NCBI GenBank assembly: GCA_007692605.1
Contig: REBS01000130.1
Span: 1-46,139 of the forward strand
Direction: 5' to 3'
Source: Gemmatimonadales bacterium
Lineage (GTDB): Bacteria; Gemmatimonadota; Gemmatimonadetes; Longimicrobiales; Gaopeijiaceae
DNA: 46,139 bases
The position numbers and the translations under genes are program-made. The stretch's first letter is position 1. Each line of letters starts with the position of its first letter. Below the pieces are notes generated by a model. That model did no database searches. It was not told the DNA's origin and was given only the letters and a program-made list of their open reading frames with translations. Below, piece after piece: positions 36,101 through 44,833 of this stretch.

Positions 36101-37693
36101 TCACCATGGCGGCGCCGCGCCCATGAGCCGCTCGGGCCCGATCAGCTCGGCGAGGGGCTCGCGGGCAACCTCGCGGCGCAGCTCCGCGCTCGGCTCCCCT
36201 CGAACGAAGATCAGCGGCGCCCGCGCCTGGCGTCCGATCCCGAAGCGGGTGCGGTCCATCCGGCGGCGGGCCTCGGCCATGAGCTCCGGTCCGGCGGGGC
36301 CGGAGCCACGCTGGACTGCGCCGTAGCAGACCTGGCCGTTCTCGAGACGTCCCACGATCTCGAAGTCGACCTCGTCTCCCCAGAGCCCCCCGGCAACACG
36401 AGCGGGCGCCGGAAGAGCCTCGCCCGCGTGGTTGGCCAGCCAGCGTCTCCCGGCCTCGGCCAGCCAGCGGTCGAGGTGGGCGTCGAGTCCGGGCTCGATG
36501 GCCTCGCGCCACACCCGGGTCGGGCTCTCGCGCAGGAGCCGGCTACGAGCGGGAAGCACGAACCGGAACCAGAACGAGAAGAATGGATCGACCGGCCCGT
36601 AGCGGCGCCGCCGGGACCCTTCGGGCGCCTCGAGCGGGAGGCGGACCGCCAGGAGGCCCTCGGCCTCGAGCCGCTGGATATAGGGGGCCAGGCGGCTCCC
36701 CGGTCCACCGCCGAGCGCTTCGGCCATTCCGGACCAGTCGCGATCGTCGCCAGCCACGGCGGCCAGGATCCCGGCATAACGGGCCGGCGCGTTGACCACC
36801 CCCCGAAGCCGGCGCAGCGGCGCGTCGAAGAGATCGCCCGACGGCTCGAGCACCCGCCGGATCACCGAGGCGGCCAGAGACTCGGTGGACGGACGGGACG
36901 GTTTCGAACCCACCGGCCGCTTCGGCAGGTGCGCCGGATGATCTCCGAAGATCGCCCAGCGCCGGAAGGCGTCGAGAGGGTCGCTCGCCCCGTGCGCCCA
37001 TCCCGCGGTGCGAAAGGGCAGCGGCCCCATGGCAAGCCTCGTCAGCCGAGTCGAGGACGCACTCGACGCGACCGAGGCCGTCGAGGCGCCCGATCGACCG
37101 GACGCACCAGACGCACCAGACGCACCGGAATCGCCCGAGGCCACGAACCCTTCGAGCACATCGAGCACATCGAACCCCTCGAAGGCATCCGGCAGCTCCC
37201 GCCCGCGTGTGACCATGGTCATATGTACCGGCAGCTCTCGACGCACCACGCGCTCCCAGACCTCGACCAGTTCGGAGGGAAGCCGGCGACGGGCCCGAAC
37301 GAGGTCGTCGAATCCGTCGAGGATCAGGACGCCCGGAGGCCCTCCACCCGATCCGGCGAGCGCCACCAGCACCCCCTCGAGGAGCCGAGACCAGCGGGGC
37401 CCCATCCCGGGCAGGGGGAGCAGGTCGGGCCGCTCGGGACGGGCGAAGGAGCCGAGCACCGCCTCGGCCTCGCGCTCGATCACCGCGTGGAGCGCCGCTT
37501 CTTCCAGGGGCGGCAGATCGATGTGCAGGGTGGGCCCCGGCAGGCGCAGCCGCACCTCGCGAAGGTACGCCGTCTTTCCGACCCCCTCGGGCCCATGAAG
37601 GTGTACGAGGCCGGGCCCACCCCCGCGCACGATCTCGAGGAACGCCTCGACCTCCTCCCCACGACTCAGCGGACCCGGCTCGCGCGATGCCAT
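36101..37693 (-). CDS. Archaeal-type AAA ATPase with DUF234 domain
   Basis: 530 residues. N-terminal ATPase_2-type domain: Walker A GPEGVGKT (34-41), Walker B GVLILDGFDD (near 117-126) and the VTRGRELPDAFEG sensor-like region. A low-complexity Gly/Ala/Ser insert (residues ~184-217) replaces a loop of the domain. Then follow a winged-helix segment (YAGILAAVAGDDRDWSGMAEALGG...YIQRLEAEGLL) and a C-terminal DUF234 region with the hallmark DPFFSFWFRFVLPARSRL and a nuclease-like core (WGDEVDFEIVGRLENGQVCYGAVQ). Proteins of this class are STAND-like P-loop ATPases of unclear role, often fused to a PD-(D/E)XK-like fold. ATG 37693 follows an AT-rich leader with little room for a ribosome binding site. 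Confidence 0.85.
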   Translation of the reverse strand: MASREPGPLSRGEEVEAFLEIVRGGGPGLVHLHGPEGVGKTAYLREVRLRLPGPTLHIDLPPLEEAALHAVIEREAEAVLGSFARPERPDLLPLPGMGPRWSRLLEGVLVALAGSGGGPPGVLILDGFDDLVRARRRLPSELVEVWERVVRRELPVHMTMVTRGRELPDAFEGFDVLDVLEGFVASGDSGASGASGASGRSGASTASVASSASSTRLTRLAMGPLPFRTAGWAHGASDPLDAFRRWAIFGDHPAHLPKRPVGSKPSRPSTESLAASVIRRVLEPSGDLFDAPLRRLRGVVNAPARYAGILAAVAGDDRDWSGMAEALGGGPGSRLAPYIQRLEAEGLLAVRLPLEAPEGSRRRRYGPVDPFFSFWFRFVLPARSRLLRESPTRVWREAIEPGLDAHLDRWLAEAGRRWLANHAGEALPAPARVAGGLWGDEVDFEIVGRLENGQVCYGAVQRGSGPAGPELMAEARRRMDRTRFGIGRQARAPLIFVRGEPSAELRREVAREPLAELIGPERLMGAAPPW

Positions 37694-37704
37694 AAGATAA
37701 TCCA

Positions 37705-37717
37705 GATTAGGTTAATC
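37705..37717. promoter_or_regulatory. Dyad in the AT-rich ATPase/glnA divergent region
   Basis: GATTA-GGT-TAATC lies 12 bp upstream of the ATPase start in the most AT-rich stretch of the window (about 37691-37735). It probably marks the promoter or operator of the ATPase gene. A TTCAGG/TAGGTT pair with 17-bp spacing further along could serve glnA but is weak. Confidence 0.4.
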
Positions 37718-37868
37718 CAATTTATCTAAAATTACACCCAAAACCCCCTTCAGGCCAGTCCCCCCTGCTGATAGGTTGGGTACGTAGACGGATTCGACGT
37801 GCGACCGCCGACACGATTCGACACACAACCGACGTTTCGACCTGATCAACCTGACCGAGAGGAGACCC

Positions 37869-40076
37869 ATGGCCCCGACCTCATCCCGCTTCGCAGCGAT
37901 CGACGCCGCCATCGAAGGCACCACCGGCTGGACCCCCGAAGAAGGCCGTAATGGAGCCGAGCGCAGGGAGAAGCGCCGGCACGCCGCGCAGTTCTTCGGC
38001 GAGCACACCTTCGGGCAGAACGAGATGAAGAACCGCCTTCCCCGCGACGCCTACAAGCGGCTCATGTCGACGGTGGAGTCCGGTCTCGAGCTCGATCCGT
38101 CGGTGGCCGACGCGGTCGCGGTGGCGATGAAGGAATGGGCCATGGAGCGGGGCGCCACCCACTACACGCACTGGTTTCAGCCCCTCACCGGACTGACCGC
38201 CGAGAAGCACGACTCCTTCCTCTCGCCTTCCGAGGAAGGACGGGCGATTTCGGAGTTCGGGGGCCGTGAGCTGATCCTGGGCGAGCCCGATGCCTCGTCG
38301 CTCCCCTCGGGTGGACTGCGCACCACCTTCGAGGCCCGCGGATACACCGCGTGGGATCCGACCTCGCCGGCCTTCCTGATCGAGGGTCCCGGGGGCTCGA
38401 CCCTGTGCATCCCGACCGCGTACTCGTCGTGGGCCGGAGACGCCCTCGACCAGAAGATCCCCCTGCTTCGCTCGATTCACGCGCTGAACGAAGAGACGAA
38501 GCGGGCGCTGAAGCTCTTCGGTGTCGAGACCCGGAAGGTCACCCCGACCCTGGGAGTCGAGCAGGAGTTCTTCCTGGTGGACCGCGAGTTCTACTACCGC
38601 CGCCCCGACCTGCTCACCTCGGGCCGTACCCTGGTGGGCTCGCCCCCCCCGAAGGGCCAGGAGCTCGAGGACCACTACTTCGGGGCGATCCCCGACCGGG
38701 TACTCGAGTACATGCAGCAGGTCGAAGAGGAGCTCTACCGGCTGGGCATTCCGATCAAGACCCGCCACAACGAGGTCGCGCCGGGGCAGTTCGAGATGGC
38801 CCCCGTGTTCGAGGATGCGAACGTCGCGGCCGACCACCAGCAGACCACCATGGCCACCCTGCGGCGGGTCGCCCGGCGCTTCGGGCTCGTATGCCTGCTG
38901 CACGAGAAGCCCTTCCAGGGGGTCAACGGGAGCGGAAAGCACCTGAACTGGGCCTTCGCCACCGAGTCGCAGAATCTGCTCGATCCCGGCGAGACGCCCC
39001 ACGAGAACATGCAGTTCCTCTTCTTCTGCACCGCCGTGCTGCGGGCCGTCGAGAAGCACCAGGACCTGCTGCGGGCCTCGGTCGCCTTTGCCGGAAACGA
39101 TCACCGGCTGGGCGCCAACGAAGCGCCTCCGGCGATCATCTCGGTCTTCCTGGGCGACCAGCTGACCGACATCTTCGAGCAGATCGCGGAGGCCGGATCG
39201 GCGAAGAGTTCGAAGAAAGGGGGCATCCTGGGGCTCGGCGTGAAAGTCCTCCCCGATCTGCCGAAGCACGCGGGCGACCGGAACCGGACGAGCCCCTTCG
39301 CCTTCACCGGAAACAAGTTCGAGTTCCGGGCGCCGGGTGGATCGCAGTCGATCTCGCTGCCCGCCACGGTGCTCAACACGATCGTGGCCGAGTCGGTCGA
39401 TGATCTGACCGACATGCTCGAGGCCCGGCTCAAGGACGGGGCTTCGCTGAGCGACGGACTGCAGGGTGTGCTGGCCGAGGTGGTGCCGGGGATTCGCCGG
39501 ATCATCTTCAATGGCGACGGCTACTCCGAGGCCTGGGCCGAAGAGGCGGAGCGGCGCGGACTGCTCAACCTGCCCTCGACCCTCGATGCCCTGCCCCACC
39601 TGGTCAAGGATAAGAACGCCGAGCTCTTCGAGAAGTATCGGGTGCTCAGCCGCAGGGAGCTCGAGTCGCGCTACGAGATCGCGCTGGGACAGTACTTCCA
39701 CACGATCAACATCGAGGGCGAGACCTCGGCCGACATCGCGCGCACCATGTTCCTGCCGGCCGCCGTTCGCTACCTGAACGAGCTGCTCGAGGTCTGGGGG
39801 CGGAGCAAGGACGTGGGGATCAAGACGAACGGGGTGCAGCGGACCGCCAAGTCCTTCGCCGCGCTCGTCGATGAGCTCGAGGAGGCGCTCGAGGTCCTGG
39901 TGGAGCACAACGCCGACCTGGGCGGCGACACCGTGGCCGAGAAGGCGGTGCACATGCGCGAGAAGATCATTCCCGCCATGACGAAGGTGCGCGACGTGGT
40001 CGATCGGATGGAGCGGATCCTGCCCGACGACCTGCGCCCGCTGCCCAGCTACCGCGAGATGCTCTTCGTGCGCTGA
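37869..40076 (+). CDS. glnN: Glutamine synthetase, type III
   Basis: 735-residue GSIII, much longer than GSI or GSII (~450). It forms glutamine from glutamate, ammonia and ATP. Diagnostic blocks: [16 protein letters not shown] near the N-terminus, [71 protein letters not shown] (the catalytic GSGxHxN-type block) and [26 protein letters not shown] 37869 has GAGAGGAG just upstream. It is the only nitrogen-assimilation gene in the window, transcribed away from the AAA ATPase. All catalytic blocks look intact. Confidence 0.96.
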   Translation: MAPTSSRFAAIDAAIEGTTGWTPEEGRNGAERREKRRHAAQFFGEHTFGQNEMKNRLPRDAYKRLMSTVESGLELDPSVADAVAVAMKEWAMERGATHYTHWFQPLTGLTAEKHDSFLSPSEEGRAISEFGGRELILGEPDASSLPSGGLRTTFEARGYTAWDPTSPAFLIEGPGGSTLCIPTAYSSWAGDALDQKIPLLRSIHALNEETKRALKLFGVETRKVTPTLGVEQEFFLVDREFYYRRPDLLTSGRTLVGSPPPKGQELEDHYFGAIPDRVLEYMQQVEEELYRLGIPIKTRHNEVAPGQFEMAPVFEDANVAADHQQTTMATLRRVARRFGLVCLLHEKPFQGVNGSGKHLNWAFATESQNLLDPGETPHENMQFLFFCTAVLRAVEKHQDLLRASVAFAGNDHRLGANEAPPAIISVFLGDQLTDIFEQIAEAGSAKSSKKGGILGLGVKVLPDLPKHAGDRNRTSPFAFTGNKFEFRAPGGSQSISLPATVLNTIVAESVDDLTDMLEARLKDGASLSDGLQGVLAEVVPGIRRIIFNGDGYSEAWAEEAERRGLLNLPSTLDALPHLVKDKNAELFEKYRVLSRRELESRYEIALGQYFHTINIEGETSADIARTMFLPAAVRYLNELLEVWGRSKDVGIKTNGVQRTAKSFAALVDELEEALEVLVEHNADLGGDTVAEKAVHMREKIIPAMTKVRDVVDRMERILPDDLRPLPSYREMLFVR

Positions 40077-40092
40077 GGCCGCGCCTGATTGA

Positions 40093-40113
40093 ACCCCCCG
40101 TGTGCGAGGGGGT
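40093..40113. terminator. Short hairpin after glutamine synthetase
   Basis: ACCCCC and GGGGGT around a 9-nt loop, 17 bp after the stop. It is a plausible but weak terminator without a T-tract. Confidence 0.35.
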
Positions 40114-40186
40114 GGGGAGCGAACGTTCGGAATGCCCCTGCCCCCTCGACCTCGCTCGACCCGGAAGCACCCGGGAGCGTGACGAT

Positions 40187-40254
40187 CCCGGTGGGACCGA
40201 AGGACCCGGAGCGAGTCGACCCCGGTGGGGCCGGAAGGACCCGGAGCGAGTCTA
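40187..40254. repeat. Two 34-bp tandem repeats between glnN and the PfpI gene
   Basis: Units begin CCCGGTGGG at 40187 and 40221 and end GGAGCGAGTC plus two or three bases; a degenerate third unit precedes them (from about 40148). They occupy the 301-bp gap 40077-40377, which contains no other recognised element. Confidence 0.8.
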
Positions 40255-40377
40255 CCCCCCCGGAGCCGGATGGACCGTCTGCAACATGTTGTGGCCACAG
40301 GCCGTACGGCCCTCCCTTTCCCACACGGATCCCCAGACAGATTCCCACACTGATTCCCCCAGACCAATGGAGACCCC

Positions 40378-40974
40378 ATGAGCGATCGCACGAAGGGCAA
40401 GAAGATTCTGATGCTGGTCGGTGACTTCGTCGAGGACTACGAGGTGATGGTCCCCTTCCAGGCCCTCCTCATGGTCGGCCACGAGGTGCACGCCGTCTGC
40501 CCCGACAAGAAGAAGGGCGAGTCGGTCGCGACCGCGATCCATGACTTCGAGGGGGACCAGACCTACACCGAGAAGCCGGGGCATCGCTTCGGGCTGAACG
40601 CCACCTTCTCGGAGGTCGATCCGGCCCGGTACGATGCGCTGGTGGTCTCCGGAGGCCGGGCCCCAGAGTACATCCGGCTCAACGAGCGGGTGCTCGAGAT
40701 CGTGCGTCACTTCGACGCCGAGTCGAAGCCCATCGCCGCCGTCTGCCACGGGGTCCAGCTCCTGGCGGCGGCCGGGGTGCTCGAAGGCAGGACGCTGACC
40801 GGCTACCCCGCGTGCGGACCCGAGGTGACGCTGGCCGGGGGCCACTTCCAGGACGTCGAGGTGACCGAGTCGGTGACCGACGGAAACCTGGTGACCTCGC
40901 CGGCCTGGCCCGGCCACCCGAAGTGGCTCGCCGCATTTCTCGAGGTGCTGGGCACGCGGATCGAACACGGGTAG
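40378..40974 (+). CDS. DJ-1/PfpI family protein
   Basis: 198 residues, single-domain Rossmann-like fold. The nucleophile elbow is AVCHG with C123 and H124, and the conserved Glu is E20 in [26 protein letters not shown] and [16 protein letters not shown] follow the family pattern of the plant DJ-1D/E and bacterial PfpI group. Members act as glyoxalase III or deglycase-like enzymes, or general stress hydrolases; which applies here is unknown. ATG 40378 has GGAG 6 bp upstream. It ends at a strong hairpin, so it is probably a single-gene unit. Confidence 0.92.
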   Translation: MSDRTKGKKILMLVGDFVEDYEVMVPFQALLMVGHEVHAVCPDKKKGESVATAIHDFEGDQTYTEKPGHRFGLNATFSEVDPARYDALVVSGGRAPEYIRLNERVLEIVRHFDAESKPIAAVCHGVQLLAAAGVLEGRTLTGYPACGPEVTLAGGHFQDVEVTESVTDGNLVTSPAWPGHPKWLAAFLEVLGTRIEHG

Positions 40975-40990
40975 AACCGGTACGGGGCGC

Positions 40991-41037
40991 GAGCCGAGAT
41001 GGAGGGGGAAGAGCACGGGTACCTTCCATCTCGGCTC
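40991..41037 (+). terminator. Strong terminator-type hairpin after the PfpI gene
   Basis: GAGCCGAGATGGA (40991-41003) is perfectly complementary to 41025-41037; three further pairs extend the stem inward. It starts 16 bp after the stop codon. No T-tract follows. Downstream 41038-41289 contains no supported gene. Confidence 0.6.
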
Positions 41038-41289
41038 CATGGCCCTCCACACCCCTGCTCATGCGGGGCCTTGGACCGGTTGGTGCGCCCGGATTGCCTC
41101 GCCGGCCCGGGGGTGTCAGACTGGAGCGGTAGTCACCCACGGCTCTTCTCGGAGCACCCGGCCCCGAGACCTTCGAACGGGTTTGGCCCTATTTGACCGC
41201 GTTTCCCGTAAGGGGAAGAGACCGGGCGCTGGCACGCCGATTCGACGGCAGGTCATCTACGCCGCGGGCCATTTGGAGCAGGAGCGCCA

Positions 41290-41391
41290 ATGAAGATACG
41301 CCTCTGCAGGGAACTCAGACGCCGTTCGGTGTTCCGGGTTGCCGTGGGGTACGCGGCGACCCGCTTCGAGGTGCTCCCGTGGGCCCGATGA
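41290..41391 (+). CDS. 33-codon remnant of the TolB-like/TPR family N-terminus
   Basis: Short ORF with an excellent ribosome binding site (GGAGCAGGAG before the ATG at 41290). Its sequence RELRRRSVFRVAVGYAATRF aligns with EELKRRKVFRVAVVYVATAF at the start of the family member at 44830. After about 25 matching residues it ends (EVLPWAR, stop 41389-41391), and its stop overlaps the next family member's start as ATGA. It lacks the TolB-like and TPR parts. Probably a deletion remnant that now functions, if at all, as a translational leader for the array. Confidence 0.6.
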   Translation: MKIRLCRELRRRSVFRVAVGYAATRFEVLPWAR

Positions 41392-43187
41392 GCGAGAAGG
41401 GTCCCGACCTCTTCGACCGCCTCGAGATGTTCTGGGGTGAGCTGGTGCGACGCCGGGTCGTTCACGTGGCCGGCGTCTATGCGATCGTGAGCTGGATCGC
41501 GGTCTACATGGTGGCGACCACCTACGAGAAGCTCTTCCTGCCCGACGCCGTCTTCCTGACGCTCGTGGCCCTCACTTTCCTGGGCTTTCCCGTGGTTCTG
41601 GTGCTTGCGTGGTACTTCAGGCTGGGGCGGGGCGGTGTGCGTTTCAGGCGGGCAGGGGCTGTGGACGACGGCGCCTATGGCGACCGCCGGGCCAGCGGGA
41701 ACGCCGCCGGCGCGGGCCTGCTGGTGTTCGGCCTGCTCCTGGCCACGGGAAGCTTTCTGGCGGTGGCGGATCGGCTGATCCCGGAGGAGCGTGCGGCGGT
41801 GACCCTGGAGGAGGGCTCCGTGGCCGTGCTCCCGTTCGCGAATCTGAGCGGCGAGGAGGCAAACCGGTATTTCTCCGACGGCATGACCGAAGAGGTCATT
41901 GCCCGGCTGGCTCGCATCTCGGACCTGAAGGTGATCAGCCGGACCTCGGCCATGCGCTACCGCAACACCAACCTGGGCCCCGGCGAGATCGGCCGGGAGC
42001 TGGGCGTGGCCTCCATCCTCGAGGGCTCCGTGCAGCGGGACGGAGAGCGTCTGCGGATCTCGGCCCGCCTGGTGGACACCCGGAGCACGCAGACGCTGTG
42101 GGCGGAGAGCTATGATCGGGGCATGGAGGACATCTTCGCCATCCAGACCGCCCTGGCGGACCGAATCGCCACCTCGCTGGGCCTGGCCCTCGCAGGAATA
42201 GAACCCGCCACCGCGGTCGAACCCGACTTGCCCACGGGTGATCTCGTGGCCTACGACCTCTACCTCCGCGGGCGCTTCTTCTGGAACCAGCGCAGCCCCG
42301 AGGCACTGGTCCGCTCCATCGAACTCTTCGAGGAGGCCATCACCCGGGATCCCGACTTCCACATGGCCTACGCGGGGCTCGCCGACAGCTGGGTGGTGAT
42401 GCCGTATCACACCGGCGGTGCGGCCCGCGAGTCCCTCGACAGGGCGTTGGAGGCGGCGGAGCGTGCCCTGGTCCTCAGGCCGGAGCTCGGCGAGGCCCAT
42501 GCCGCGCGCGCCTTCGCCCTGACGGGACAGTGGCAGTGGGAGGCTTCGGAGGAGGAGTTCCGGCGAGCCCTCGAGCTCAGCCCGGGGTACGCCACCGGCC
42601 ATGAGTGGCACGCGGTGCTCCTGATGGCCCGGGGTCGAACGGAGGAAGCGCTGGAGGCCATCCGCGGGGCCTTCGCGCTGGATCCCCTCTCCCGCGTGAT
42701 CAGCTACGTGTATGGGCTCGTCCTCCTGATCTCGGGAGAGCCCGAGGAAGCACTGTTCCACTTCGATCGCGCACTGGAGCTGGACCCCACCTTTCCCCTG
42801 GCGCATCTGCACCGGAGCTGGGTTCTGGAAGAGCTGGGGCGCGACGAGGAGATGGTGGAGGCGCTGGAGCGGTGGAACGCCCTGTTCTCCGAGCCGCCGT
42901 TCGCACCCGGGATCCTCCGGCAGGCGTATCTCGGAGGAGGAACGGACGAGACCTTCGAGTTCCTGGCCGGCCTCCCGCCCGGGATCCCCGTCTCGGCCCT
43001 CGACCGGGCCCGGTGGAGCCTCCGCCTGGGTCGGACGGACGAAGCGCTGACCTGGCTGGAGCGCGGTATCGAGGAACGGGACGTCTGGTTCGTCATCGTG
43101 AACGTCTCGCCCGCAAACGATCCGCTTCGAGGTGAGCAGCGCTTCACGGACCTACTTTCGGCCATGAACCTGGAGGGTCGCCGATGA
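41388..43187 (+). CDS. Membrane-anchored TolB/FlgO-like TPR protein, array member 1
   Basis: 599 residues from ATG 41388 (ATGA overlap with the remnant). Three hydrophobic segments: about 27-46 (VAGVYAIVSWIAVYMVATTY), 54-77 (AVFLTLVALTFLGFPVVLVL) and 107-127 (AGAGLLVFGLLLATGSFLAV). The TolB/FlgO-like domain follows from residue 143 (SVAVLPFANLSGEEANRYFSDGMTEEVIARLARISDLKVISRTS...ILEGSVQRDGERLRISARLV...VFAIQ-type end). TPRs fill 285-599 with repeated ALELDP and RALELSP helices. The domain presumably faces the periplasm. Function of this family is not established; a scaffold or sensor role is inferred from the TPRs. Confidence 0.85.
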   Translation: MSEKGPDLFDRLEMFWGELVRRRVVHVAGVYAIVSWIAVYMVATTYEKLFLPDAVFLTLVALTFLGFPVVLVLAWYFRLGRGGVRFRRAGAVDDGAYGDRRASGNAAGAGLLVFGLLLATGSFLAVADRLIPEERAAVTLEEGSVAVLPFANLSGEEANRYFSDGMTEEVIARLARISDLKVISRTSAMRYRNTNLGPGEIGRELGVASILEGSVQRDGERLRISARLVDTRSTQTLWAESYDRGMEDIFAIQTALADRIATSLGLALAGIEPATAVEPDLPTGDLVAYDLYLRGRFFWNQRSPEALVRSIELFEEAITRDPDFHMAYAGLADSWVVMPYHTGGAARESLDRALEAAERALVLRPELGEAHAARAFALTGQWQWEASEEEFRRALELSPGYATGHEWHAVLLMARGRTEEALEAIRGAFALDPLSRVISYVYGLVLLISGEPEEALFHFDRALELDPTFPLAHLHRSWVLEELGRDEEMVEALERWNALFSEPPFAPGILRQAYLGGGTDETFEFLAGLPPGIPVSALDRARWSLRLGRTDEALTWLERGIEERDVWFVIVNVSPANDPLRGEQRFTDLLSAMNLEGRR

Positions 43188-44833
43188 GGGAGTTGTTCAC
43201 CGAACTCAAGCGGCGGAAGGTGTTCGGGGTGTCGGGTCGCACCTCGTCCTTCTCGTTCAAGGGCATGAACACCTCGATTCCCGACATCGGCCGGAGCCTC
43301 GGGGTCGCGCATGTCCTGGAAGGGAGCGTCCGTCGCTCGGACGATCGCCTGCGCATCACGGCGCAGCTCGTCGAGACCGCTACCGGCTTCCATCTCTGGT
43401 CCGACACCTACGACCGCCGTCTGGAAGATGTCTTTGCAATCCAGGACGAGATCGCGGGCGCCATCGCCGCTGCGCTGCGCCTCACCCTGGTGGCTTCGGC
43501 ACAGGGCGCCACCAGCGAGATGGAGGCCTACGACCTTTACCTCAGGGCCCGCACCCTCATCTACGGGCGTACCCTGGAAGGCCTGCGGGAGGCCCGCACC
43601 CTCATCGATCGAGCGCTGGCGCTGGACCCCGACTATCCGCCGGCGCTGGCGGCTTCGGGGGAGCTCTGGATGCTCCTGTCCGACTCCCCGACCAGCTACG
43701 GGGACATTCCGGAGGATGAAGCGAACACTGCCGCCCGAGCTCTACTGCGACGCGCCCTGGCCCTGGACCCGGAGCTGGCCGACGCCCACGCCGGCATGGG
43801 GCTCCTCTTCATGAACCTGAACGACTACGACGCCGCGCTGGCGCACCTGGAGCGAGCGCTCGCCATCAACCCGAGCCTCACGAGCGCGAACCACTGGCAC
43901 GGGCTCGCCCATTCGCGCAGCGGGCAGATGCTGAAGGCGGTGGAGTCGGGTCGCCGGTTCGCGGAGCTCGACCCTCTCTTCCTGACAAATCTCGGGAACC
44001 TGTTGGTGGAGCTGGGAGCCATCGGTGCGTTCCAGGAAGCCGAGGAGCTGGCCCGGCGGATCCAGCGCAGCCACCCTGATCGTTCGGTGGACCAGTGGGG
44101 GTTCGTCCTTAAGAACCGAGGACGGCTGGCAGAGGCGGTGGAGCACATGGAGCGTATCAGGGCCGGGGGCGACGATCGGCGGCTGGAGCGCCTCGCCCTG
44201 GAAGATGCGTACTACAGGCTGGGGGACTTCGCTCGCTCCCTCGAGGCGTCCGAGGGATTCAGGGAGCCCCAGGCTGCCATCGGGCTGGGTCGGGACGACG
44301 AGGGCCTGGCCGCGGGTCGGGCTCGGTCCGAGGCGTCGCCCGGGGATTTCCTTGCCACGTGGGGGCTGCTTCACGGCCTTGCCCTGGCGGGCCGTCACCA
44401 GGCGCTGCTGGACTGGGTCGCGGGGCGCAGTGCCGGCCCCGCAGGGCTGGACACCATGGTCGCCTACGACTTCTCGTATGGCGGGACGCTCGCTCCCCTG
44501 GCCGTTGCGCAACGCGGGCTGGGTCGCGACGTGGAGCTGGCTGCCACCCTCGAGTACTGGGGCGGCGTCCTTGCCTTTCTCGAAGAGAACGGCTTTGCCG
44601 ACGGCGAGTTCGCGTTCGCCCAGGCCAGCTTCCATGCCCTCTCGGGTGAGCGCGACCAAGCCCTCGAGCGGTTGGGGGTAGCGATCAACCGGGGGTACCG
44701 CGATCCCCTCCTGGCCCGGTCTCCGCCCTTCGAGCCGTGGTGGAACGACGCCGAGTTCCGGGCGCTGGTGGAGCGGAACATTGCCCTCATCAACGTCGAG
44801 CGGGAGAAGCTCGGGATGGAGCCGCTGTCATGA
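43184..44833 (+). CDS. TolB/FlgO-like TPR protein with internal deletion, array member 2
   Basis: 549 residues from ATG 43184 (ATGA overlap with member 1). The start MRELFTELKRRKVF matches the family N-terminus, but residue 14 is joined directly to GVSGRTSSFSFKGMNTSIPDIGRSLGVAHVLEGSVR, which in the member at 44830 begins at about residue 187. Roughly 170 residues are missing: all membrane segments and the first half of the TolB-like domain (the AVLPF...YFSDGxxEE block). The frame is preserved and the TPR half is intact (repeats from residue ~110). The product should be cytoplasmic and soluble, unlike its neighbours. Either a new function or an early stage of decay. Confidence 0.8.
   Translation: MRELFTELKRRKVFGVSGRTSSFSFKGMNTSIPDIGRSLGVAHVLEGSVRRSDDRLRITAQLVETATGFHLWSDTYDRRLEDVFAIQDEIAGAIAAALRLTLVASAQGATSEMEAYDLYLRARTLIYGRTLEGLREARTLIDRALALDPDYPPALAASGELWMLLSDSPTSYGDIPEDEANTAARALLRRALALDPELADAHAGMGLLFMNLNDYDAALAHLERALAINPSLTSANHWHGLAHSRSGQMLKAVESGRRFAELDPLFLTNLGNLLVELGAIGAFQEAEELARRIQRSHPDRSVDQWGFVLKNRGRLAEAVEHMERIRAGGDDRRLERLALEDAYYRLGDFARSLEASEGFREPQAAIGLGRDDEGLAAGRARSEASPGDFLATWGLLHGLALAGRHQALLDWVAGRSAGPAGLDTMVAYDFSYGGTLAPLAVAQRGLGRDVELAATLEYWGGVLAFLEENGFADGEFAFAQASFHALSGERDQALERLGVAINRGYRDPLLARSPPFEPWWNDAEFRALVERNIALINVEREKLGMEPLS

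Noticed and set aside
41193..41221. TTGACC as -35 of an array promoter
   Set aside because: The matching -10 position reads AAGAGA; too weak to call.
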